Shown: positions 29,801 to 39,425, numbered from the stretch's first letter. The stretch is 64,000 nt of DNA from Bacteroidota bacterium (GCA_021796215.1 JAJYOK010000001.1:186001-250000); one strand, 5' to 3'. The notes: a model not told the origin generated them from the letters alone. Numbers and translations are program-made.

Positions 29801-30904
29801 CTCGGTGATCCGACGCTGCGTCTTGCCGTTCCTCGGCTTGTGATGAGCATTGATTCAATCAACGGTATTCCGCTTTCACAATCGCAGTCGGATACTCTCA
29901 AGGCTTTCGAAAAGGTTACAATAAAAGGAGCCGTACGTGACAATAATGGATCCGTTCAAACGGGCATCAACGGAACAGCATTGGTAACAGTGTTCGATGC
30001 ACAACGTAATCGTCATATTGTTGATTATGGCTTCGCTTATAATTTTGTCCAGGCGGGCGGAATTATTTACAAAGGAGAAGATACGGTAAGGAACGGACAG
30101 CTTTCTGCCACGTTTATAATTCCCAAAGATATTTCCTATGAAAATAAAAGCGGAAAGCTGTCTGTTTATTTTTCGACGCCGACCAGCGATGGGCGTGGTT
30201 ATACAGAAAATGTCGTCATCGGAGGCACAAGCAGCGATACGATCGTAGATACGCAAGGTCCTTCCATTCGAATTTATTTGGATGATAATTCATTTCGCTC
30301 CGGCGATCTTGTCAATGAAAATCCAGTACTGTATGTAGACCTCAGCGACAGCGGCGGTATCAATACTTCTACCAGCGGCATCGGTCACGGTCTCACCGCG
30401 TGGTTGGATGACAGTTCAAAAGGAATTGATCTCAGCGATTACTACACGGGAAAAAAAGACAGTTATCAAGAAGGAACGGTTCAGTATCAATTACCGGGAT
30501 TAGCACCGGGACGTCATACCTTGCAGGTGAAGGCGTGGAATGTGTATAACTATTCATCTTCGGATCATGTGGAATTCACTGTTGCCCCGAGCACAACACT
30601 TTCTTTGCAGAATGTGTACAATATTCCCAATCCGGTTACTGTTGCAAGGACGACGTTCACTTTCCAACAAAATCAACTGACGCCGATTGATGTTCACATT
30701 AAAATTTACACCATTGCCGGACGGCTTGTTCAAACTATTGATCGTTATGCGGTTGCTGACCGCTTTGTTGAAATTCCGTGGGACTGCCGCGACCGCGACG
30801 GCGATTTGCTCGGGAACGGAATTTATCTCTATAAAGTTATGGCAAGTACAATAGACGGAAACATGACGAGTGAAGCTTTGGGGAAGCTGGCAATTGTTCG
30901 GTGA
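26846..30904 (+). CDS. porU: Type IX secretion system sortase PorU (C25 family)
   Basis: 1352 aa; signal peptide; gingipain-like catalytic region LVLNFTGHGNPTVWAHE and LTFVCAATCDWGRFDD; own C-terminal sorting-like domain (IYTIAGRLVQTI..GNGIYLYKV). Confidence 0.93.
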   Translation: MCMFRASGKVVLFLLFLLLVRRETAVAQFSQNAPDMRVLDSSEQGITVEFVPHYLPLKKDTVKDKVYDVVQFERGLPFDYAFAGKPDVRYRSVLIGLPGRNGNRISIVQSDFETMTGISLKTIPSFQRTKEEQKNDLGQANNGSENFPADIVSLTNVGIVDGIFVGTITLCPLQYQQTAHTLKKYSRIVFHVDYGTPEGVRSHAGTVDWEKQALINGTVMEKLSASRPPLAKTAQVNSVLAAGKWVKLEIQSDGMYKIDASYLRTIGMDAAVGGPFSSVKVYGNNGRVLPPNLNVSRPADLTQFPVLVVDNNNNGNFDADDYILFYAPGVTGWNYSPSQKTYSHYLNPYTNSNYCFIQYLPGETQAKIQSVSINGSVGGDVTTTVGKVFFHEEKTNVTHSGLEWYSSPFDALVATTRVISNKLDGYTTGTPVTYKYELLSRADVSSSFTLTESDKFLTTVPIPAMTNDVLNDPAAVYEYSKAGQVTTVPNLVDQRSNLKLVYRADSKAAIGWIYWIEILYTQQLVPVSDELLFTSPDTSGTVEYNLSGFSSSNVSVFDVTNVFNVRSLAVTQAQEAGRILFKDTLSSGSIKKYWAGTSAAYKTPASFTAIPNSNLHGITSGADFVIITHHDFLTQAQQLRDYKQNLPGGDALRTMVVEVDTLYNEFGDGMPDPTAIRDFLKYATTQWQVPPKYVLFFGDATYDYKNILRETKDWVPTYETSTTRDQIYTYAYDDYFCSLDPLNSTTVSMAHGRLAVRTPEEAQLVVDKIMQYEAKPSHGAWQNIITIVADDGYVNDANYDETFHTTQAENLATIDTPKIFDVKKIYEVDYPTVIAATGHRKPAARQAILDQVNRGTLVLNFTGHGNPTVWAHESILTQSDVNSQFFNADKLTFVCAATCDWGRFDDGNTQSSAEDIITNPNGGAISVFSADRAVYSGDNALINYKFYDYTFPQNPYQRTLRLGDAVMLAKNNAGSDPDNNRKYHLLGDPTLRLAVPRLVMSIDSINGIPLSQSQSDTLKAFEKVTIKGAVRDNNGSVQTGINGTALVTVFDAQRNRHIVDYGFAYNFVQAGGIIYKGEDTVRNGQLSATFIIPKDISYENKSGKLSVYFSTPTSDGRGYTENVVIGGTSSDTIVDTQGPSIRIYLDDNSFRSGDLVNENPVLYVDLSDSGGINTSTSGIGHGLTAWLDDSSKGIDLSDYYTGKKDSYQEGTVQYQLPGLAPGRHTLQVKAWNVYNYSSSDHVEFTVAPSTTLSLQNVYNIPNPVTVARTTFTFQQNQLTPIDVHIKIYTIAGRLVQTIDRYAVADRFVEIPWDCRDRDGDLLGNGIYLYKVMASTIDGNMTSEALGKLAIVR

Positions 30905-30919
30905 GTAGTGTTGTTATCG

Positions 30920-30948
30920 TTGACCAAGAAAATTAAAAATGTTACATT
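30920..30948 (+). promoter_or_regulatory. Possible sigma70-like promoter for porV
   Basis: TTGACC - 17 nt - TACATT. Confidence 0.35.
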
Positions 30949-30967
30949 ATTATAAATCAGCAAAGGA

Positions 30968-32104
30968 ATGATTTGTATGAAGAAGTTTGGAATTTTTCTG
31001 GCAGTACTTTTATTGTGTGCAAGCGGAGAAGAATTGCGTGCGCAGAGTACAATAACAACTGCCGTTCCCTTTCTCCTTATTTCCCCGAATTCCCGCGCCA
31101 GCGGCATGGGAGAAACAGGAACAGGGCTTGCGGATGATGCCGCGGCGATTTACTGGAATCCCGCCGGACTTGCTTTTTTAAAGGGAAGTGAAGTAAGCAT
31201 TTCGCACGCGAACTGGCTGCCACAGTTTCATCTCTCGGATCTTTTTTATGATTATCTGAATTACCGTGAAGATGTTCCGGAATGGGGCGGAAGTATTGCG
31301 GCGAGCGTGACCTATTTGAACTTAGGCGAGTTCATTCAAACGGGCGAAGGAGGGCCGACTGAAATCGGACGGTTCAAAGCTTTCGAATATGCGGCAACAT
31401 TCGGGTATGGAACTGTTGTTGCAGACAATCTTGGATTAGGCATGAATATTCGTTTCATTAACGATCGTTTATCACCGATTGGCACTGCGAATGAAAAAGG
31501 GAACGGTATTGCGTACGATGTGAGCTTCGATTTTGGATTTCTTTATAAACCGAAAACGCTCATTATTCCGTTCACAGATGTCGATCTGGGCAACGAGTTC
31601 AGCGTTGGGATGAATCTATCCAACATGGGACCGAAAGTTACCTATGTAGATGCAGCACAGGCGGATCCGCTGCCGACGAATTTACGGCTCGGTTTCGGTT
31701 TCGTTCCAGTACACGATGAATTCAACAGCCTCAAGTTTGCGCTTGATTTCAGTAAGTTGATGGTGAGCTATTACACGGATGCCCAAGGAGTTACCCACTC
31801 TGATCCCTTTTACAAAGCGATCTTCACTTCGTGGACTGACAGATCGCCGAGCAATGAGTTGCGAACGATTGTTTCCTCAGTCGGCATGGAGTATACATAC
31901 GACTCGCTGATATCATTCCGCACGGGATATTTTTATGAAGATCCGAATTTCGGCGGAAGAAAATTCATGACATTCGGCGCCGGCATCCGGTACGACATTT
32001 ACGGATTTGATTTCAGTTATGTGTACACGGCATCGGATCAGAACAGCCCGCTTTCCGATACACTGCGGTTCACGCTTCTTATTTTATGGGGCGGCGTAAA
32101 TTAA
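30968..32104 (+). CDS. porV: PorV/PorQ family outer-membrane protein
   Basis: 378 aa; PFLLISPNSRASGMGETGTGLADDAAAIYWNPAGLAFLKGSEVSISHANWLP; directly downstream of porU. Confidence 0.92.
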   Translation: MICMKKFGIFLAVLLLCASGEELRAQSTITTAVPFLLISPNSRASGMGETGTGLADDAAAIYWNPAGLAFLKGSEVSISHANWLPQFHLSDLFYDYLNYREDVPEWGGSIAASVTYLNLGEFIQTGEGGPTEIGRFKAFEYAATFGYGTVVADNLGLGMNIRFINDRLSPIGTANEKGNGIAYDVSFDFGFLYKPKTLIIPFTDVDLGNEFSVGMNLSNMGPKVTYVDAAQADPLPTNLRLGFGFVPVHDEFNSLKFALDFSKLMVSYYTDAQGVTHSDPFYKAIFTSWTDRSPSNELRTIVSSVGMEYTYDSLISFRTGYFYEDPNFGGRKFMTFGAGIRYDIYGFDFSYVYTASDQNSPLSDTLRFTLLILWGGVN

Positions 32105-32185
32105 ATTCGTCATCCATATCCATGATGCGTTTTCGCCCTGATTGAAAATCCCTTTGGGATTGTTTTTCACTAACCGGATTCTGGT

Positions 32186-35100
32186 ATGACGAAAAAAATT
32201 TCGCTTTCAGCGTCAGCCTCCATTGTGGGCGCTGCGTTATTTATTCTCTTTTCATATTCGTATAGCGGCCAGCATCTGGCTCATCCGGTACGGGCTGAAG
32301 AAAGTTCTTTTTTTTCGGGACATATTCCTGTTTACGAGCACTCATTTCCCGATACGTTAAAAGTGTTAGCGGTGATGGTACAATTCGTGCCGGATTCGAG
32401 CGAGTTAACGTCCGGGAACGGGCAATTTGATCTTTCTACCGCACCGCAGCGTATCCTTGACGCGCCGCCGCGCGATTCTGCTTATTTCGCCGATCATCTC
32501 CTTTTTGCTCAAAACTATTTTCACAAAGCTTCAAACGGTAAACAGAACATTACGGCAACAGTGCTGGGCGGCGTCTTGACTCTTCCTCACCAAATGCGAG
32601 ACTACAGTCCGGAAGATACAACAAATTTGCCGCTCGCCAATCTTGCCGTTGACGCATGGCGCATGGCAGATTCGCTGTACCCTGCATTCCCGTTTCAAAA
32701 TTATGATCTCTTTGTTGTCTTTCATGCCGGTTCAGGAAAAGATGTTGATCTGCGCGGCTCACTCGGTTACGATCCAACGCCGTACGATTTGCCGTCACTC
32801 TATTTTGACCTCAGCGGTTTTCGTCAGGCTCTCGGCTCATCGTTCAGCGGAATTACGCTGCCAAACCATCCGGCATTCACAATCACAAACAGCGCAATTC
32901 TTCCCGAAACGGAAAATCGTCTCATTCCGGGAATCGGCGGCGACGTTCTGCTGCAGTTGAGCATCAATGGGTTGATGGTGGCGAGTATCGGAAGTCATCT
33001 CGGCTTGCCCGATTTATTTGATACGAAAACGGGTGGAACAGCGATCGGCCGTTTCGGTTTGATGGACGGCCAATCCATTTTTAGTTTTTCAGGATTGTTT
33101 CCGCCGGAACCATCAGCATGGGAAAAAATTTATTTAGGATGGACAACACCGATTACTGTGCCGTCAGGGCATTCAACGCTGAGCATTCCTGCGGCCAGTT
33201 TGACAACGGGCGGGAATGATACAATCTATAAAATTCCAATCAGCGCGAAAGAATATTTTCTCGTAGAAAACCGCAATCGCGATGTGAAAAACGACGGGCA
33301 AACATTGACGATCCGCTGGAATGGTGAACAATTTACGAAGCAGTATGCAGAGGATGATCCTGATTTCAATGCGTCAAATGTTGATTCGATTTACGGAACA
33401 GTGGTGAATGTTGACGATTTGGATTGGAGCTTACCCGGCGCTATCGGCTACACCGGCGGAATTTTGATTTGGCACATTGATGAAACCATCATTGACAATA
33501 ATCTCGCGACGAATTCCATCAATGCCGATCCGGAACATCGCGGCGTGTACTTAGAGGAGGCGGACGGCTCGCAGGATATTGGTCAATCGTACGGACTGAT
33601 AGATCCCGGCAGCGGAAGCGAGGACGGTACGCCGCTCGATTTTTGGTACAGCGGAAACGATTCGCCAGTCTATCAAAATGAATTTTCAGAAACTTCTCAC
33701 CCGAATTCGCTCAGCAATTCTTTTGCACATTCGTTCGTTACGCTGAATCATTTCAGCAGTGCCGCGCCGGTGATGACATTTCAAACCCAGCTCGGCACTG
33801 CGGCGGTGTCGCTGGAAAATATCATCAAGCTTGGCAGCATCAAAGGCAATCAACATGATGCGCCGGTGTTTGCCGATGTTGATGCAGACGGTGCAAAGGA
33901 AGTTGTTTACGCGTCGGGCGATTCTATTTTTATTTTGAAGAACGGAGTTGCTTCCTTGGTTTCGCCGTTTGGCGGCACGCTGCAGCCTGCGATTGCAAGC
34001 ATTGCCGATACAAACCGGATCGTTGCAGTGCACGACAGCTCGCTCTATATTTTCCGTTTGAAAGCGGTTGGAAATGCTTTCAATTCCGAGATTATGAGTT
34101 CAGTCAATACGCCAACATTGTTGTCCTCACCGGTATTTTCGAGAAACGTCTCTAACCCGCAGTTGTTTGTCGGTGGAGCGGATGGCTCACTTTTCACTTT
34201 TTCGACTGCTACGCAAACACTTTCTTCATCTCATATTATTTCTTCGCCTGTAGTTGGTGCAGCGCTCTATTCTGATTCTTCGTTGCTTGCTTATACTTCG
34301 GACACAGTTGTTTCGAGCTGGCAAAAAGTGTGGAGTTTCGCAGGAAGAAAAATTCTTGCTGCATCGTTTGGGCAGTTTGATAACAACAGTGTTGCTTCAT
34401 CGTATCTTGTTGTAGTAACAAATGATAATACTGTCACGCTTTGTCCTCCATCAGTTCTTATGCACACCACCCCGACGTCTTTGGAAAATGATTTGCAGTC
34501 ATTTTCGGTCAACGCCAATGTTACCGGCTCGCTTGCACTTGCCGATGTGAATGGCGACGGTCAGCTTGATATTCTTGTTGGTACCGATCAAGGATTGTTT
34601 GCGTTCAATAAGAACGGCGTACAGATCGAGCACTTTCCGTTGAAAACTCTCGACGGCGGTTCAGTGGTCGGTTCGCCGGTGATTGCAAAAACTCCTTCCG
34701 GCTCCGTTGGGATTTTTTTCGGGAGTTCGAATGGACAGGTTTACGGATTTGACAATAATGGAAAATTGCTCGCCGGGTTTCCTATCCAAACGAGCGGTAT
34801 TGTTTCGTCGCTTGCGATGAACGGCAGCGAGCTGGCGGCGGTTTCAACCGATTCATCGTTGTATGTCTGGAATGTGAACGGTGTTTTTGATTCCACAAAA
34901 ATTCTCTGGAACGGATTGTATGCCGATGAATATCATTCCAACGCTGTGCTTCAAACCGGCGCGGTTACATTCAAATCGTCTGAACTTTTGCCGCCGTCGT
35001 TCGCCTACAATTGGCCCAATCCGGTGTACGATAAAACGACGAACATCCGCTATTACCTGAGCAAACCTGCAACAGTTTCGATAAAGATTTTCAATATGGC

Positions 35101-35266
35101 AGGAGAGCTTGTTGATGAATTTTCCGGTCCCGGAATGGCGAACCTCGACAATGAAGTTCAGTGGAATGTTTCGAAAGTACAGAGCGGTGTCTACTTCGCG
35201 CAAATCAAAGCGGTATCCGCCGGCGAAGAAAAAAGTGTGATCATTAAAATTGCCGTGGTGAAATGA
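32186..35266 (+). CDS. M6-like (immune inhibitor A-type) protein with VCBS/FG-GAP-like repeats and C-terminal sorting domain; zinc motif degenerate
   Basis: 1026 aa; M6-like DLFVVFHAGSGKD, GSHLGLPDLFDT..GRFGLMDG, ILIWHIDETI; ALADVNGDGQLDILVGTDQGLF repeats; NWPNPVYDKTTNIRYYLSKPATVSIKIFNMAGELV C-terminus. Confidence 0.8.
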   Translation: MTKKISLSASASIVGAALFILFSYSYSGQHLAHPVRAEESSFFSGHIPVYEHSFPDTLKVLAVMVQFVPDSSELTSGNGQFDLSTAPQRILDAPPRDSAYFADHLLFAQNYFHKASNGKQNITATVLGGVLTLPHQMRDYSPEDTTNLPLANLAVDAWRMADSLYPAFPFQNYDLFVVFHAGSGKDVDLRGSLGYDPTPYDLPSLYFDLSGFRQALGSSFSGITLPNHPAFTITNSAILPETENRLIPGIGGDVLLQLSINGLMVASIGSHLGLPDLFDTKTGGTAIGRFGLMDGQSIFSFSGLFPPEPSAWEKIYLGWTTPITVPSGHSTLSIPAASLTTGGNDTIYKIPISAKEYFLVENRNRDVKNDGQTLTIRWNGEQFTKQYAEDDPDFNASNVDSIYGTVVNVDDLDWSLPGAIGYTGGILIWHIDETIIDNNLATNSINADPEHRGVYLEEADGSQDIGQSYGLIDPGSGSEDGTPLDFWYSGNDSPVYQNEFSETSHPNSLSNSFAHSFVTLNHFSSAAPVMTFQTQLGTAAVSLENIIKLGSIKGNQHDAPVFADVDADGAKEVVYASGDSIFILKNGVASLVSPFGGTLQPAIASIADTNRIVAVHDSSLYIFRLKAVGNAFNSEIMSSVNTPTLLSSPVFSRNVSNPQLFVGGADGSLFTFSTATQTLSSSHIISSPVVGAALYSDSSLLAYTSDTVVSSWQKVWSFAGRKILAASFGQFDNNSVASSYLVVVTNDNTVTLCPPSVLMHTTPTSLENDLQSFSVNANVTGSLALADVNGDGQLDILVGTDQGLFAFNKNGVQIEHFPLKTLDGGSVVGSPVIAKTPSGSVGIFFGSSNGQVYGFDNNGKLLAGFPIQTSGIVSSLAMNGSELAAVSTDSSLYVWNVNGVFDSTKILWNGLYADEYHSNAVLQTGAVTFKSSELLPPSFAYNWPNPVYDKTTNIRYYLSKPATVSIKIFNMAGELVDEFSGPGMANLDNEVQWNVSKVQSGVYFAQIKAVSAGEEKSVIIKIAVVK

Positions 35267-35285
35267 GCCACCTCACAACGAAGAA

Positions 35286-35356
35286 GGATTAATGGATTTT
35301 TGGATAGATGGATTGCTGATTTTCTTTTTTTCATTAATCCGCTAATCCAGCAATCC
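35286..35356 (+). other. Intergenic sequence with two interleaved 9-bp inverted repeats (pseudoknot-compatible)
   Basis: a GGATTAATG 35286-35294; b GGATTGCTG 35310-35318; a' CATTAATCC 35332-35340; b' CAGCAATCC 35348-35356. Confidence 0.6.
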
Positions 35357-35366
35357 GAGACTGTTC

Positions 35367-38300
35367 ATGCGAATTACTTTTTTCTACATATTCACTTTTG
35401 TTTTCATAACCGCGTTTTCCGCGCTCGCTCAGGATGGAGATTTCACTCATCCAGAATTGCAGTGGTACACAATTGAAACGCCGCATTTTTATGTGAACTA
35501 TCACAGCGGTGAAGAACGAACCGCAAAGGTGATTGCAAAAGTTGCCGAAGACATTTACGGTCCGGTCACCTCATTGTACCATCATCAGCCGGATCAAAAA
35601 GTGAGCATCGTCGTGAAGGATTACGACGATTATTCGAACGGCGGCGCATATTTCTATGACAACAAAATTGAAATTTGGGCACCGGCGCTTGACTTTGATC
35701 TTCGCGGCACGCACGACTGGCTGCGCAATGTGGTGACGCACGAATTTACTCACATTGTACAGATTCAAACATCCATGAAATTCGGCAGACATGTGCCGGG
35801 AATTTATTTTCAATGGCTTGGTTACGAAGCGGAACGCCGTCAGGATGTTCTCTATGGTTATCCGAATGTGATCGTGTCGTATCCGATTTCCGGTTTTCTT
35901 GTGCCGAGCTGGTTTGCGGAAGGCGTGGCGCAGTACAATCGGCCAGAGCTTGGGTACGATTCGTGGGATTCGCACCGCGACATGATTCTCCGCATGTATG
36001 CGCTCAACAATAATATGCTCACGTGGGATGAGATGAGCGTGTTTGGAAAAACGAGTCTCGGCAATGAGTCATCGTACAACGCCGGTTTTGCACTGGTGAA
36101 ATATATTTCCGAAACGTACGGCGAGGATGCGCTTCGCCGCATTGCAAAAAATCTTTCACGTCTTACTGAAATCAGTATTGGCGACGCTATCGAGCGGGCT
36201 GTAGGGAAGAGCGGCAGGGAGGTGTACAATGAATGGAAAGAACATATTACTGCGGAATATAAACGACGCACTGAACCGATTCTTCAGCATAAAGTTGAAG
36301 GGAATGAAATAGCTTCCGTCGGGTTCGGAAATTTCTATCCGGCATTTTCGCCTGACGGAAAAGAAATTGCTTACACTTCGAACAAAGAAGAAGATTATTT
36401 CGGGCTCTCTTCTATTTATGTGTATGATGTCGTCACGAAAACTGAAAAGGAACTTATTGATAAAGTTCATTCATCGCTGTCGTGGTCGCCGGATGGGAAG
36501 AAAATATATTATTCGAAGATCTCGCGTGATAATCCGTATTGGTCTGGTTACTCGGATGTTTATGTCTGCGACATTGCGACCGGCGAAGAAACACGCCTCA
36601 CGCATGCCGCACGCGCCATCAATCCTTCTGTTTCTCCGGATGGAAAAGAAATTGCTTATGCGACCGAAGCTGATGGCACGATGAATATCTGCGTGGTTGA
36701 TGCTGATGGAAATAACATTCGCCAACTGACACACTTTACTGAAGGGGAGCAAGTCTTCACGCCGAAATGGTCGCCCGACGGCTCGTCCATCGTTTTCGGT
36801 TATGCAACACGCGATGCGCAGGATGTTGCACGCGTTTCTGTTGCTGATGATGCGTTCGAAGATTTAATTCCCGGCGATGACGATTCACGCAATCCTGTCT
36901 ATTCACCCGACGGAAAGAGAATATTTTTTGTTTCTGACCGGACAGGAATTTTCAACGTATATAGTTACGACGTTGCGACGAAGGCGATTCAGCAGATAAC
37001 GAATGTCATTGGCGGCGCGTTTATGCCGACGGTCAATCAGTCAGGCAACATTGCATATGCTTCGTACACTTCCACTGGATTTAAAATCGCCCTTTTAAAG
37101 AATGCAGCGCCGCAGGAATTTGCCGGAAATGAATATCTTCCGCCGAAAAGCCGCCCGCTTGCGTCGTTATCCGACACAGCAGTTGAGAATCAATTTGATT
37201 GGAATAAGCTCCGTGCATTTGACGATACAAAACTGCCTGATGATTCGTCGCGGTCATACCGAAATATTTTCAGCAGTCTTTCAGTCATTCCGCTTATTCG
37301 TGTTGACAATTATAACACGAAGAACAAAGGTTTGGACGATATCAAGCTCGGCGGTTATTTTCTTTCTTCCGACATGCTGGATAAGTACAGCATCTTCGGC
37401 GGTGCGGCAATTAACCGCGAGCTTGAACGCGATATTTTTTTCACGTTTGAATATCGTGACCGGATTTTAGGGTTGTGGAAACTCGGATGGTCGCCGTCAG
37501 TCTCGTTCGAAGTCTATAACATCACGCGAAACAGTACCGGCTCTTTCGATATTTTTACAAATCGTCCGGTGAATATCAACCTTGGCATCACCTACGGCTT
37601 GTTAGAATTCGACCTGCTTTTTAAGCAGCATCTTTTTATGCCTTCGGATTTGCTGACGTACGGAGCGTCGTACAGCCGCTATAGTACAGATGTCAGTTCG
37701 TTTGTCATCCCCGGCGATGCCAATTACCAGCCGATAGATGTTCCGGGCTCGAGCGATTTGTATTTCAAGGGAACAGATCTTTCTCTCCAGTACCAGTTCG
37801 AAGCAATTCATCCGTCGCGTGACGCCGACATTAATCCGGTCGGAATGAAATTTAATTTCCGGTACGATTACGAGTTGAATCGTTTCAACGCAACAGGGGA
37901 ATATGAGGCGAGCGAAAACGGCCTCAATCCAAAGCTTGATCCTTTCGATTTTCACCGTGCAGAACTTCATCTCGATACGCATTTTCAATTGCCCGGATGG
38001 AAACATACGTTGTCGCTTTCGCTGCGCGGAGGAACAATCTTTGGGCCCGAGGTTCCGGACTTTTTCGATTTTTATGCCGGCGGTTTAGCGGGAATGAAAG
38101 GTTATCCGTTCTACGCGATCGGCGGCAATGAAATTGCCACCGCAAATCTGACGTACCGCTTTCCACTGTGGCAAAATATTGATGCGCGATTCCTGCAATT
38201 GTACTTCGATAAATTGTACGCTTCAGTGCACTACGATTTTGGCGATGCGTGGACAGGCAATCCCGCGATTAGGAATTTCAAAAAAGATGCCGGGTTTGAG

Positions 38301-38465
38301 CTGCGGCTTGAATCGTATTCGTTCTATGCATATCCTACAAGAATTTTCTTCAACGGAACATACGGCTTTGATTCGTTCACGTTTGTCAACAGCTATGCGA
38401 ATGCAAGGTACGGCAAGGAGTGGAGGTTTTATTTCGGCGTGCTGTTCGGTTTTGATATTGACTGA
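35367..38465 (+). CDS. Fusion of MA-type zinc peptidase, TolB/PD40 propeller and BamA/TamA-like barrel
   Basis: 1032 aa; VVTHEFTHIVQ (HExxH) with downstream SWFAEGVAQY Glu; repeated PD40 blades (FSPDGKEIAYTSNK.., WSPDGKKIYYSK..); C-terminal barrel FYAGGLAGMKGYPFYAIGGNEIATANLTYRFPL. Confidence 0.8.
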   Translation: MRITFFYIFTFVFITAFSALAQDGDFTHPELQWYTIETPHFYVNYHSGEERTAKVIAKVAEDIYGPVTSLYHHQPDQKVSIVVKDYDDYSNGGAYFYDNKIEIWAPALDFDLRGTHDWLRNVVTHEFTHIVQIQTSMKFGRHVPGIYFQWLGYEAERRQDVLYGYPNVIVSYPISGFLVPSWFAEGVAQYNRPELGYDSWDSHRDMILRMYALNNNMLTWDEMSVFGKTSLGNESSYNAGFALVKYISETYGEDALRRIAKNLSRLTEISIGDAIERAVGKSGREVYNEWKEHITAEYKRRTEPILQHKVEGNEIASVGFGNFYPAFSPDGKEIAYTSNKEEDYFGLSSIYVYDVVTKTEKELIDKVHSSLSWSPDGKKIYYSKISRDNPYWSGYSDVYVCDIATGEETRLTHAARAINPSVSPDGKEIAYATEADGTMNICVVDADGNNIRQLTHFTEGEQVFTPKWSPDGSSIVFGYATRDAQDVARVSVADDAFEDLIPGDDDSRNPVYSPDGKRIFFVSDRTGIFNVYSYDVATKAIQQITNVIGGAFMPTVNQSGNIAYASYTSTGFKIALLKNAAPQEFAGNEYLPPKSRPLASLSDTAVENQFDWNKLRAFDDTKLPDDSSRSYRNIFSSLSVIPLIRVDNYNTKNKGLDDIKLGGYFLSSDMLDKYSIFGGAAINRELERDIFFTFEYRDRILGLWKLGWSPSVSFEVYNITRNSTGSFDIFTNRPVNINLGITYGLLEFDLLFKQHLFMPSDLLTYGASYSRYSTDVSSFVIPGDANYQPIDVPGSSDLYFKGTDLSLQYQFEAIHPSRDADINPVGMKFNFRYDYELNRFNATGEYEASENGLNPKLDPFDFHRAELHLDTHFQLPGWKHTLSLSLRGGTIFGPEVPDFFDFYAGGLAGMKGYPFYAIGGNEIATANLTYRFPLWQNIDARFLQLYFDKLYASVHYDFGDAWTGNPAIRNFKKDAGFELRLESYSFYAYPTRIFFNGTYGFDSFTFVNSYANARYGKEWRFYFGVLFGFDID

Positions 38466-38532
38466 AATTGATTTGCCGCAGAGGCGCTGAGGGCACAGAG
38501 AATTTAAGAATGAAGAAGAAAAGGAGACTATT

Positions 38533-39420
38533 ATGAAAACGCTCGGAATTTTTTTATTGTTTCCTGTCGTCGTTTTTGCCGGCGAGCATTCTCTGACCGG
38601 GAATGCGAGAGTAGATCTGCTTTTTGTTTCCGCGCAGCAACTTGATTCTTCGCAAACATCTCAGCCAACGATTCAGGGCGCGAGCGCAGAGATGAAGAAA
38701 CCGCTCTTAGCTGCGGCGATGTCTCTTGTTGTGCCGGGCGGAGGCGAATTTTACTCGGGGAGTTACGTTAAGAGCGCAATTTTTTTCTCCGCTGAAGTTG
38801 CCGCTATTGCAGTTGCACTTACATACAATTCACAAGCGAATTCGAAAACAAACCAGTTTGAAGCGTACGCGAATGCACACTGGAGCGCCGTGCGGTACGC
38901 GAAATGGATTGTGAACCATGGCGTTAACGATTACGGACCGACAAGCCCCGCCCCAACTCCCACAGATTATAATGCCATCGCCAATCATGATTTTTCAACA
39001 ATCAACGCGTGGGAAAGCGGTTCTCATTCCGAAGGATTCACGCATCTGCTTCCTAAGTATGGCGAACAGCAGTATTATGAATTGATCGGAAAATATGACC
39101 AATACAAATTCGGATGGGATACATATCCTCAGGATGCGAATGGCGTTCCGGTATCGGATGGCAACGATTACTATGGCATGGTACCTCAGCAGATGTTGAA
39201 TTACGACGCTGACAGAGGGAAGGCAAATAACTATTATTATATTGCAGGAATCGCAACAGGAGTCGTTGTTGTAAATCATGTGCTGAGTGCGCTTGATGCT
39301 GCGTTATCAGCAGCGTCACATAATAGAACAATTGAAACGCGGGTAGGAATGCGATTACAAAATATTGATGGCAATACAAGTGAGTTGGTGCCTGAATTCC
39401 ATCTGTCACTGAATTTTTAA
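38533..39420 (+). CDS. DUF5683-like membrane protein
   Basis: 295 aa; KKPLLAAAMSLVVPGGGEFYSGSYVKSAIFFSAEVAAIAVALTYN. Confidence 0.6.
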   Translation: MKTLGIFLLFPVVVFAGEHSLTGNARVDLLFVSAQQLDSSQTSQPTIQGASAEMKKPLLAAAMSLVVPGGGEFYSGSYVKSAIFFSAEVAAIAVALTYNSQANSKTNQFEAYANAHWSAVRYAKWIVNHGVNDYGPTSPAPTPTDYNAIANHDFSTINAWESGSHSEGFTHLLPKYGEQQYYELIGKYDQYKFGWDTYPQDANGVPVSDGNDYYGMVPQQMLNYDADRGKANNYYYIAGIATGVVVVNHVLSALDAALSAASHNRTIETRVGMRLQNIDGNTSELVPEFHLSLNF

Positions 39421-39425
39421 GTAAA

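Noticed and set aside
36156-36470. Antisense ORFs overlapping large genes throughout the window (e.g. 12741-13301 -, 44608-45174 -, 62454-63017 -)
   Set aside because: Basic/cysteine-rich or shuffled-looking translations in the shadow of well-supported genes; no RBS or domain support
38474-38500. GCCGCAGAGGCGCTGAGGGCACAGAG motif
   Set aside because: Looks like a short purine-rich repeat seen commonly in intergenic DNA; one clear copy here and no structure
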